From: Bacteroidales bacterium UBA3743
GTDB lineage: Bacteria > Bacteroidota > Bacteroidia > Bacteroidales > Paludibacteraceae
Reading direction: 5' to 3'
DNA: 64,000 bases
Assembly: GCA_002371265.1 (NCBI GenBank)
Contig: DFGT01000037.1
Location: forward strand, 109,405-173,404
Position 1 is the first letter of the stretch; every line of letters starts with the position of its first letter. The translations under genes were made by a program, and so were the position numbers. This document shows, in pieces, positions 31,897 to 39,159 of this stretch. A model generated the notes under the pieces. It worked only from the letters and a program-made list of their open reading frames with translations, ran no database searches and was not told the origin of the DNA.

Positions 31897-32895
31897 ATGA
31901 AAACAAATCCAGGAATAAAAGCACTTGCTGTGATTGTCTCTATCATATTGCTGATACCAATAAGCATAAATTGGTATTCGTTTCTCGCACGCTCTTTTTC
32001 TAATGATGTTGTAGATGCCTCAGAAACGCCCTTGGAATTTAAGATTTTAACCGATTCTACCGCAGCAGTAAGTAAATGCCATCCTGAAATAGAAAATATC
32101 TCCATTCCTGAAAAGGTACGTATTGAAGGAAATATTTATACAGTAATAGAAATCGGAAAGAAAGCTTTTAGTTCTTGTCGTAAACTGACCAATATCAATA
32201 TTCCGACAAGTGTCAAAACAATCGGAGACGAAACTTTAAAAAATTGTGTCCGTCTGAAAAGCATCAAAATCCCCGTAAGTGTAGAGAGCATCGGAGACTC
32301 GGCTTTTAAGAATTGTTCGAGTCTAAAAGACATCGAAATCTCTACAGGAGTCAAGAACATAGGAAATTCGACATTTGAAAGTTGTTCAAGTCTGAAAAAC
32401 ATCAAAATCCCCGTAAGTGTAGAGAGCATCGGAAATTCGGCATTTGAAAGTTGTTCAAGTCTGAAAAACATCAAAATCCCTACAGGTGTCAAGAACATAG
32501 GAAATTCGACATTTTTGGATTGTTCAAGGTTGAATTACATTGAAATTCCGGCAAGTGTCAATACAATCGGAGAGCTTGCTTTTTATAATTGTTCCAATTT
32601 GAAATACATCAAGATCCCTTCAAATGTCAATACAATTGGAGGATTTGCTTTTTATAATTGTTCCAATTTGAAATACATCAAAATCCCTTCGAATGTCAAT
32701 AACATAGAATATGGGGCTTTTAAAAATTGTTCCGGTTTGACAAATATCGAAATCCCTAAAAGTGTCACTGACATCGGAGAATCTGCGTTTGAGGGATGCA
32801 AAAATCTTGATGTCGTAATCGATAATTCAAAAGATGACGTGGTAGTTGGAGAGGATGCTTTTAGAGGATGCAAATCTGTAAGGTATACTAAATGA
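31897..32895 (+). CDS. Membrane-anchored BspA-type leucine-rich repeat protein (LRR_5), copy 1
   Basis: 332 residues. An N-terminal hydrophobic anchor (~9-27, ALAVIVSIILLIPISINW) is followed by a short linker and about eleven LRR_5 repeats of 23 residues with the pattern C-x2-L-x2-I-x-IP-x-SV-x2-IG-x2-AF-x2-C, starting near residue 70. It ends with an incomplete repeat (VVIDNSKDDVVVGEDAFRGC). BspA-type repeats mediate binding to host or microbial surfaces. No T9SS or lipoprotein signal, so it should stay anchored by the N-terminal helix. The next gene is a close paralogue 12 bp downstream. Confidence 0.85.
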   Translation: MKTNPGIKALAVIVSIILLIPISINWYSFLARSFSNDVVDASETPLEFKILTDSTAAVSKCHPEIENISIPEKVRIEGNIYTVIEIGKKAFSSCRKLTNINIPTSVKTIGDETLKNCVRLKSIKIPVSVESIGDSAFKNCSSLKDIEISTGVKNIGNSTFESCSSLKNIKIPVSVESIGNSAFESCSSLKNIKIPTGVKNIGNSTFLDCSRLNYIEIPASVNTIGELAFYNCSNLKYIKIPSNVNTIGGFAFYNCSNLKYIKIPSNVNNIEYGAFKNCSGLTNIEIPKSVTDIGESAFEGCKNLDVVIDNSKDDVVVGEDAFRGCKSVRYTK

Positions 32896-32907
32896 TAGAT
32901 TAAAGCG

Positions 32908-33705
32908 ATGAAAATAAATCCAAAAATAAAAGCGTATGCAATAATTGCTTTAATTGCATTACTGATACCGATAAGCATAAATTGGTTTACGTTTCTCGCA
33001 CATTTTTTCTCTGATGGTAACGATACTCCCGTCAATCCTTTGGAATATAAAATCTTAACTGATTCTACCGCAGCAGTAAGTAATTGTCTTCTTCTTGAAA
33101 CAGATACTATTTCCATTCCTGAAAAAGCACATATTAAAGGAAATGAATATACAGTCACGAAAATCGAAAAAAAAGCATTCAGTTATTGTCGTAGATTAAC
33201 TAATATCGAAATTCCTAAAAGTGTAACCAGCATTGGTTATTCGGCATTTGAGAATTGCTCAAATCTGACCAATATCGATATTCCTGTGAGCGTAACCAAC
33301 ATTGGTTATTCGGCATTTAAGAATTGTTCTAATCTGACCAATATCAATATTCCTGCGAACGTAACCAGCATTGAAGAAGGGACATTTAATGGATGTTTTC
33401 AATTGAATAATGTCGAAATCCCTGCAAGTGTAACAAAAATTGGATACTCAGCTTTTAGTAATTGCTCAAGGTTGAAAAGCATCAAAATTCCTACGAGTAT
33501 TGAAAAAATTGAAGATTCAGCTTTTAGGAACTGTTCGGGGTTGAAAAATATCGAAATCCCTGAAAGTGTTATCAATATTGGATATTCGGCATTTGCCGGA
33601 TGTAGTAACCTTAATGTCGTAATAAATAATTCAAAAGATGACGTGGTAGTTGGAGAAGATGCTTTTAAGGGATGCAAATCGGTAAGGTATACTAAAAATC
33701 CGTAA
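32908..33705 (+). CDS. Membrane-anchored LRR_5 protein, copy 2
   Basis: 265 residues. Nearly the same anchor (IALIALLIPISINWFTFLAH) and the same ending (VVINNSKDDVVVGEDAFKGC) as copy 1, but about eight repeats instead of eleven. The flanking DNA is also copied (gattaaagcgatgaaaa before each start), so this is a tandem duplication followed by change in repeat number. Same 23-residue IP-x-SV-x-x-IG pattern. The DNA after its stop contains a short duplicated GTAAGGTATACTAAA unit. Confidence 0.85.
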   Translation: MKINPKIKAYAIIALIALLIPISINWFTFLAHFFSDGNDTPVNPLEYKILTDSTAAVSNCLLLETDTISIPEKAHIKGNEYTVTKIEKKAFSYCRRLTNIEIPKSVTSIGYSAFENCSNLTNIDIPVSVTNIGYSAFKNCSNLTNINIPANVTSIEEGTFNGCFQLNNVEIPASVTKIGYSAFSNCSRLKSIKIPTSIEKIEDSAFRNCSGLKNIEIPESVINIGYSAFAGCSNLNVVINNSKDDVVVGEDAFKGCKSVRYTKNP

Positions 33706-33786
33706 GGTATACTAAATGAGGGGTGAGAGTTAACGGGTGATAGGTGATGGTTATCTCTAACCCCTTTCACTTTAAGCCTTATGCCT

Positions 33787-33879
33787 TCATCAATCGTCAA
33801 TCATTAATCATCAATCATCAATCGTCAATCATCAATCATCAATCGTCAATCGTCAATCATCAATCATCAATCATCAATC
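33787..33879. repeat. 7-bp tandem repeat (CAATCAT/CAATCGT), about 12 units
   Basis: A nearly uninterrupted heptamer array overlapping the stop codon of the minus-strand gene at 33860-34390. It would change the end of that protein when units are gained or lost. The plus-strand frame through it is a shadow. Confidence 0.8.
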
Positions 33880-34390
33880 CGCCCATCACCTTCTTCACCA
33901 CACATTTGATCGCCGCCTGTTCCTCTTTCAGATCCAGCATCGACAACACTGCCTGCAGTTCCTTCAGCAAATCAGGCTCACGTCGGCACAGCTGGTATGC
34001 AATCTTGATGCAGACAGCCCTCACCGCCACAGCCAGACGCATATTGCAGATATTGTCGAGAGTGAAGTTGAGCAGATCGACGTCGATCTCCTTCACCTCT
34101 GGCAGAAGCATCAAAGATATGTTGAGCCACAGACGAAGCTCCCCCTCCTCTCCACGATTCGCCAATATTTTCTCCACTATCTCCCGACGGTATGGCAGAA
34201 GACGTTTCCTATCCTTCTTGCACAACACCTCCATCACCCACACCGCATGCCATGCCAGACGGGGATCATCACCACACGTGATTTCCCAAAGCGTGGATAT
34301 ATCCGTGCCGCCGACGAGAATGTCGCCTACAATCGCGTCGACACTGCTTTTATGCAACGGTTTGACAGATAATATTGATATGATGTCCAT
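33860..34390 (-). CDS. Helical-repeat protein of unknown function
   Basis: 176 residues, all predicted helix in HEAT-like pairs (WHAVWVMEVLCKKDRKRLLPY, LRLWLNISLMLLPEVKEIDV, AVRAVCIKIAYQLCRREPDLL). No signal or membrane segment. Resembles small HEAT-like cytoplasmic proteins of Bacteroidales whose role is unknown. It is the only minus-strand gene within the 28-38 kb cluster. The last codons (MIDD, stop) come from the heptamer repeat. Confidence 0.7.
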   Translation of the reverse strand: MDIISILSVKPLHKSSVDAIVGDILVGGTDISTLWEITCGDDPRLAWHAVWVMEVLCKKDRKRLLPYRREIVEKILANRGEEGELRLWLNISLMLLPEVKEIDVDLLNFTLDNICNMRLAVAVRAVCIKIAYQLCRREPDLLKELQAVLSMLDLKEEQAAIKCVVKKVMGGLMIDD

Positions 34391-34508
34391 TTATAAACTC
34401 CCCAAACTATTTTGTAATGTAAATATAACAAGTAAAAAACATTTTCATTTGTTTTTTTGACGTTTATTTGCTTATTTTGGATTCTATAAAATCAAAATGA
34501 AGGACTTT

Positions 34509-34955
34509 ATGAAGATAAGAAATTTATTTTTCAACACATTAGTTTGCGCATCACTTATCGGTTGCACAGGAGGAGATGATCCAAAATCTAATTTGCCAAG
34601 CGGAGCAGAAAGTTTTCTGAACAAACATTTTTCAGATGTCAATATAAGCACTGTGGAGAGCGATGACGACAGCGACGTGGAGGTGACACTTGAAAATAAA
34701 ATCCGTATCAGATTCGACCGCCGCGGCACATGGGAAGAAATCAACACAAAGAGAAACGGAATGTCGGAATCATTGAAGAAACTGCTTCCAAACCAGATAA
34801 ACAACTACGTGTCGAAAAATTATCCAGGACGTGTGATAAGAAAAGTGGAAAGAAAAAAATATGGATACGAGGTGACTCTCAACAAACCTGATCCCGTGAT
34901 ATTGAAATTCACAAAGGGCGGAGCCCATATTCCTGAAGACGAGTTTGCTCAGTAA
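34509..34955 (+). CDS. PepSY-like (BLIP-type) lipoprotein
   Basis: About 148 residues from ATG 34509 (MKIRNLFFNTLVCASLIGC), giving a lipoprotein signal with lipobox LIGC and TGGDD after the Cys. The frame also opens at ATG 34497. The mature part has two similar halves: LPSGAESFLNKHFSDVNIST...VEVTLENKIRIRFDRRGTW and LLPNQINNYVSKNYPGRVIR...YEVTLNKPDPVILKF, as in the PepSY-like beta-lactamase-inhibitor-fold proteins of Bacteroidota. Role unknown, usually periplasmic. Three bases separate it from the next LRR gene, so the two are co-transcribed. Confidence 0.8.
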   Translation: MKIRNLFFNTLVCASLIGCTGGDDPKSNLPSGAESFLNKHFSDVNISTVESDDDSDVEVTLENKIRIRFDRRGTWEEINTKRNGMSESLKKLLPNQINNYVSKNYPGRVIRKVERKKYGYEVTLNKPDPVILKFTKGGAHIPEDEFAQ

Positions 34956-34958
34956 GAG

Positions 34959-36308
34959 ATGTCCCTTAAAAAAATTGTAGCGGTAATCATATCTTTGCTT
35001 TTGCTTATTCCTATTAGCAAAAACTGGATTTCACTCTTCATAAGTACATATGAAGAGTATAAAGCTAACGAAAATAATGACGAGGAGCCTGTCACTATAA
35101 CCACCGTTGAGGAAAATGATTCGGAAGAAAAAGAAGAACATTTTCCTCAAAGGACTGACAAGGCAACAGATGCAGAGACACATGGGGGTGTGGCTCAGGA
35201 AATTCCGTCTCGAAACGATGCAGAGACACAAAATCCCATATATAAAAAAGAGAGAAATCAAAACGCACAAGAAAATCAAGAAAAACATAAAGCCAAGAAA
35301 TCGGATATCGTTGACGCTGCTGACTCCCCATTAAAGTTTCGTTTTTCTTCATGTAATAAACGTGCCAGTATCGAGTATGACCCTTCATATGAAAATCTAA
35401 TTTCTCTCAATATTCCGCATAAAGTGCAATACAATGGTGATGTATATACTGTTTATTACATCGACTATAAAGTGTTCTACAATTGTCAAAATATTGTCAA
35501 AATAGAAATTCCTTCATCTATTAACGTATCTTATTCATCCTTCCACCATTTTAATAAATTGACCTCCATCATAGTCGCGCCAGATCATCCGACTCTATCA
35601 TCAGAAAAAGGTATTTTATATAATAAGGACAAGAGTGAAATCATACGTGTGCCTACAGGATTCAAAGGAGAATTCAAATTGCTTAATAGTGTTAAAAAAA
35701 TAGGACAACACGCTTTTCAAGATTGTAAAGGGCTGACTAATATCGAATTTCCTTCTAATGTAACTGAAATTGGCGACTACGCATTTGACGATTGTAAAGG
35801 ATTAACCAATCTTGTTATACCTTCTAATATCAGCAGTATCGGCAGCCATGCATTCTCCGGATGTAGTGGACTGACAAATGTAGAGATTCAAGTCCCTACG
35901 AATGTCAAATTTAGTTCTTATGTATTTTCGGGTTGTAAAAAATTAAAATCCTTCGAAATTCCTCCTCACATTACAAAATTGCCAGATGGTTTTTTTTCAA
36001 ATTGTTCTAGTTTCGAAAATTTTGAAATTCCTTCATACATTACTTCGATTAGAAAATATGCTTTTTCTAATTGTTCTGGAATGGTCTACGTGATTATTCC
36101 CAAAAGCGTGACAGCCATTGGAAACGGTGCTTTTTCTAGTTGCACTGGATTGACAAACATAATCATCTCTGAAAATGTATCTTTTCTTGGGGATGGAGCC
36201 TTTTCTAATTGCAAAAACCTTAATGTATTGGTTGACAACTCTAAGAAAAATGTGAAATACAACACCTCTACTTTCCAAGGTTGTAAATCTTTGAGATGGA
36301 CTAAGTAA
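34959..36308 (+). CDS. Membrane-anchored LRR_5 protein, copy 3 (long linker)
   Basis: 449 residues. An N-terminal anchor (~4-24, IVAVIISLLLLIPISKNW) like that of copies 1 and 2, then a long charged, disordered linker (~30-120, rich in Glu, Lys, Asn, Gln), then LRR_5 repeats from ~145 to the end. The end (VLVDNSKKNVKYNTSTFQGCKSLRWTK) parallels the other two copies. The shared LLIPIS.NW anchor indicates common ancestry of all three. Transcribed with the PepSY-like lipoprotein. Confidence 0.85.
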   Translation: MSLKKIVAVIISLLLLIPISKNWISLFISTYEEYKANENNDEEPVTITTVEENDSEEKEEHFPQRTDKATDAETHGGVAQEIPSRNDAETQNPIYKKERNQNAQENQEKHKAKKSDIVDAADSPLKFRFSSCNKRASIEYDPSYENLISLNIPHKVQYNGDVYTVYYIDYKVFYNCQNIVKIEIPSSINVSYSSFHHFNKLTSIIVAPDHPTLSSEKGILYNKDKSEIIRVPTGFKGEFKLLNSVKKIGQHAFQDCKGLTNIEFPSNVTEIGDYAFDDCKGLTNLVIPSNISSIGSHAFSGCSGLTNVEIQVPTNVKFSSYVFSGCKKLKSFEIPPHITKLPDGFFSNCSSFENFEIPSYITSIRKYAFSNCSGMVYVIIPKSVTAIGNGAFSSCTGLTNIIISENVSFLGDGAFSNCKNLNVLVDNSKKNVKYNTSTFQGCKSLRWTK

Positions 36309-36323
36309 TTTTTACTATCTTTG
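36290..36323 (+). promoter_or_regulatory. Promoter for the transglutaminase-like/J-domain pair
   Basis: TTTG (36290-36293), 22 bp, TATCTTTG (36316-36323), about 20 bp before ATG 36344. The -7 motif is perfect; spacing is 1 bp outside the usual range. Confidence 0.55.
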
Positions 36324-36343
36324 CTCAAACAACATTAAAATCT

Positions 36344-37150
36344 ATGGAAATCATTGTCATCATTCAAGCCGCCATTATCATACTGCTCATCAAGACCCTC
36401 TTATCCAAAGACAAAAAGGTGAAAGAGGCGACGTCTCTATTGAACGGCTATGGCAATGAAAGGGAAAGCATCACATACAGCTGGAAACTAGACTCTGCAA
36501 GAAAGACCAAACTGAAAGGTCATCTGACTCTGCGATTCAACCCTGACGAGATAAAAGAGCAGCGGCTGAACAACCCGTTCGCCACTTTCAACAACTCCAA
36601 CACAAATGGCGTGGAAAGCAATCTGCGGAAAATGTATTTCTACATGCTCAACAATCCACGCACACTGATGCATTGCGCGGAGATTGTCAAATATATCAAC
36701 CGTGAATGCAGCAAAAACCGTGTGGATGAACTCGACAAACTTCAATTTGTCTTGGATTTCGTCCAGGAGCCGAATGTGAAATACAATTACGACCACGACT
36801 GCAGTGAAATACAGTATCCAAAAGAGTATATCCGTTTCCCCGACGAGACTCTCTACGACAGACATGGCGACTGCGACTGCAAATCATTCCTCGCCGCCAC
36901 TCTCTTCCATCTGATGGGCTACAATGTGCTGTTTCTCATCTCATACAAAATTCAGCATGCAGCAATCTGCATAGAATACGACGACCGCTGGAAAGCATTG
37001 CTGCAGAATTCCATGAGCACCGTCGTGACAGAATATGAGGGACGCAAATACGTCTACTGCGAAACCACTTCCGACAACTTCAGAATCGGCGGCATCTCTC
37101 CCGACTTCACAGTGAAGGATTTTGAAACTAAAATTGAACTTAGAGGATAA
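36344..37150 (+). CDS. Membrane-anchored transglutaminase-like protein
   Basis: 268 residues. One N-terminal helix (~3-20), then a transglutaminase/papain-like core: YDRHGDCDCKSFLAATLFHLMG (catalytic Cys within GDCDCKS, ~176-178), HAAICIEYDDRW (catalytic His, ~205) and YCETTSD (acidic residue, ~238). This is the order of Cys, His and Asp/Glu typical of bacterial transglutaminase-like domains, usually proteases or amidases. Its substrate is unknown. Three bases before the next gene, so translationally linked with the J-domain protein. Confidence 0.8.
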   Translation: MEIIVIIQAAIIILLIKTLLSKDKKVKEATSLLNGYGNERESITYSWKLDSARKTKLKGHLTLRFNPDEIKEQRLNNPFATFNNSNTNGVESNLRKMYFYMLNNPRTLMHCAEIVKYINRECSKNRVDELDKLQFVLDFVQEPNVKYNYDHDCSEIQYPKEYIRFPDETLYDRHGDCDCKSFLAATLFHLMGYNVLFLISYKIQHAAICIEYDDRWKALLQNSMSTVVTEYEGRKYVYCETTSDNFRIGGISPDFTVKDFETKIELRG

Positions 37151-37153
37151 ATT

Positions 37154-37912
37154 ATGGATTATTTATTTGAGATAATAGGGTGTATTGTTTTAGGGGCCAT
37201 AGCCATAACTGTCACTGTAATATCAATAAAGGAATATCAGGAAAAGTCTAAAATCAAAGACTTGTGTTGCTCAATTATAGCAAAATCTCTTCAAAAAGGA
37301 GAAAAAACAAAAATGACTTTCGAACTGCTAAAAAACTTTTATAAAAAACAGTTTCCCGATAATAACAAACAATCAATCCCCCTTTGGTCTGAAGCAGACT
37401 CTTTCGCAAACAAAGTGATTTGGCGGTCTAAAAATATCAACCCAAACACTATGGTTGATTATGATTTTGTCACAAAAAAAAGGAATCTCCTTTTCCGTCA
37501 AGATTTAATAAGATTATTGTTCAAACTCGCGGCTGATGGCGACGGAATAAAAAACGACGAATGGTATTATCTCCTGGAAATGATGGACAAGCTGAAACTA
37601 AATAAAAGAAGCTACGATTATTTTATAAGATATTATGCTCCCTTGCGTACGGAATATGACGACTACTCAAAATACTACGACAACGAAGCCAAAAAAGATT
37701 TTTCTTCCACAACATCATCGTCACTACTCCAGCAATACTATGAGATTCTTGGTGTGTCAATCGGAGCGTCAAAACAGGAAATCCAAAAAGCCTATCATGC
37801 TCTGGCTCTTCAATACCATCCAGATCTTCCACAAAACGCCAATAATAAATCCTGTGAAGCTCAAATGGCAAAGATCAACGATGCATACGCACATGTGATT
37901 GCGAACCTATGA
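37154..37912 (+). CDS. TerB-like / DnaJ-domain membrane protein (DjlA-like)
   Basis: 252 residues. An N-terminal membrane helix (~5-25), a central helical region with LLFKLAADGDGIKNDEWYYL (~122-141, TerB-like with an acidic D-x-D-G pattern), and a C-terminal J domain (~193-252) with the HPD motif in QYHPDLPQ (~221-223). DjlA proteins combine these modules and stimulate the ATPase of DnaK at the membrane. Here the J domain may recruit Hsp70 to the membrane assembly encoded by the cluster (inference). Its 3' end is duplicated at 38996-39056. Confidence 0.83.
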   Translation: MDYLFEIIGCIVLGAIAITVTVISIKEYQEKSKIKDLCCSIIAKSLQKGEKTKMTFELLKNFYKKQFPDNNKQSIPLWSEADSFANKVIWRSKNINPNTMVDYDFVTKKRNLLFRQDLIRLLFKLAADGDGIKNDEWYYLLEMMDKLKLNKRSYDYFIRYYAPLRTEYDDYSKYYDNEAKKDFSSTTSSSLLQQYYEILGVSIGASKQEIQKAYHALALQYHPDLPQNANNKSCEAQMAKINDAYAHVIANL

Positions 37913-37923
37913 TTGATATACAA
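37863..37923. repeat. 61-bp direct repeat, copy in the 3' end of the J-domain gene
   Basis: Matches 38996-39056 in 60 of 61 positions. It covers the last 16 codons, stop codon and a few bases beyond. The pair brackets the Abi_2 gene. Confidence 0.9.
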
Positions 37924-37962
37924 CATGTCATTAGTAAAAATGCATTTCTTTCTTCTTCTCTC

Positions 37963-38859
37963 TTAAAGCCACAGAGCTTCCTGTTCCCAATTTGGAGTAA
38001 ATCCCATACTATAAGTACAAATAGCAGGATATCTATTTAGTAAATCCTTCAGTTGTTTCTTCAGCGGACTTGCTACCCTTAATGTTTGCTGAATATAAGC
38101 AATATAACAAAGATGACTATATATCTTCTCTGGTCTTGAAGATTTATTTCTTATCCAAGAAAGAGGGAGATAATCTGGAATAGATGGTATCTGTATTCTT
38201 TTATTCCATAATCTTGCATGATGAGCACAAGCATTACGAAGTATTCTCATTGATTCCAACCAACTCTCAAGATATGTGTATTTAGGAATATTAAAAGATC
38301 TCGCTACATTCTTCTTGGAAATAACATCTGTACATTCCTTATATAAAGATGCTAAGGATCCTATAGTTACTGTTTCAAGTGCTTTCCAAGCTGGAGGAAG
38401 GTTTGGAAAATCGTATTTCTCAAAATGATCCAATATAAAATCCTCTTTAGAACGATTTACTTCTTTGATGATTAAAGATAGATTGTTGAAAAAAATTATT
38501 CTATCCTTAAAATTCTTTCTTTCAGCATACCAAAAAGGGCCATTTGCCAAAGAGAAAAAATACACAACCCGTGTCCGAATTGCAATTTCTATATCTTGAA
38601 TAGCAGCAAAAATCAGACTTCTTAACTCACAGTCAAATCTATAGTGATAAATTATGGTTTCAAATGTTGTATTTGGAATAAATTGTTCCGTTCCAGAATC
38701 CATGAAAGTATGAAAATATGAGTCAAGTCGGAAATAACCAACAGACAACATATAATCTTTTGCTAATTCTACATCAAAGAATTTTAATCCCTTGTCTTCA
38801 AGGTTCTGTATTTGATCTAAGATAGTTATAGCTTTTTTTGTATACTGTACCATATCCAT
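37963..38859 (-). CDS. Abi_2 (AbiD/F-type) abortive-infection protein
   Basis: About 298 residues from ATG 38859 (MDMVQYTKKAITILDQIQNLEDKGL); further in-frame ATGs exist 6 bp downstream and up to 33 bp upstream. Family features: ITILDQIQNLEDKGL at the N-terminus, YDFPNLPPAWKALETVTIGSLASLY in the centre, and RILRNACAHHARLWNKRIQ with the R-N-x-C-x-H-H HEPN RNase motif (~205-212). Abi_2 proteins cause abortive infection upon phage attack, probably by RNA cleavage. Intact, unlike the copy at 17821-18503. It stands convergent to the J-domain gene and is bounded by 61-bp direct repeats, so it arrived as a unit of about 1.1 kb. Confidence 0.88.
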   Translation of the reverse strand: MDMVQYTKKAITILDQIQNLEDKGLKFFDVELAKDYMLSVGYFRLDSYFHTFMDSGTEQFIPNTTFETIIYHYRFDCELRSLIFAAIQDIEIAIRTRVVYFFSLANGPFWYAERKNFKDRIIFFNNLSLIIKEVNRSKEDFILDHFEKYDFPNLPPAWKALETVTIGSLASLYKECTDVISKKNVARSFNIPKYTYLESWLESMRILRNACAHHARLWNKRIQIPSIPDYLPLSWIRNKSSRPEKIYSHLCYIAYIQQTLRVASPLKKQLKDLLNRYPAICTYSMGFTPNWEQEALWL

Positions 38860-38995
38860 ATTATAAAATCGAAGACCCACCATGGTACGCATCGTTGAGA
38901 GGCGCGGTGGGTTTTATTGCTGCAAAAATAAATATAATAATCAAAATCACAAAATATAATTTTTGTTATCGACTGAAAATGTTTGATTTTCTCAT

Positions 38996-39056
38996 AAATG
39001 GCAAAGATCAACGACGCATACGCACATGTGATTGCGAACCTATGATTGATATACAA
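38996..39056. repeat. 61-bp direct repeat, second copy beyond the Abi_2 gene
   Basis: Carries a copy of the J-domain C-terminal codons (KINDAYAHVIANL and stop), with one mismatch. No gene runs into it. Confidence 0.9.
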
Positions 39057-39091
39057 AAACAATAGGGGCAGGTATGAAACCTGCCCCTACG
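39057..39091 (-). terminator. Terminator after the PL11 lyase
   Basis: TAGGGGCAGGT and ACCTGCCCCTA arms with a short loop. Read on the minus strand it is followed by TTGTTTTTG. Confidence 0.75.
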
Positions 39092-39159
39092 TCTCTTTTA
39101 TTGGATGACATCATGGGATTTAATGGACATTGATGAACATCCTCAAGAGATCCTCGAAT

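Noticed and set aside
33787..33879. Regular short repeats that could be taken for a CRISPR array
   Set aside because: The unit is 7 bp with no spacers, and no cas genes are nearby; it is a simple tandem repeat.
33744..34460. Long plus-strand frame through the heptamer array and opposite the helical-repeat gene
   Set aside because: Its sequence is translated repeat (NHQSSI units) followed by antisense of a better supported gene.
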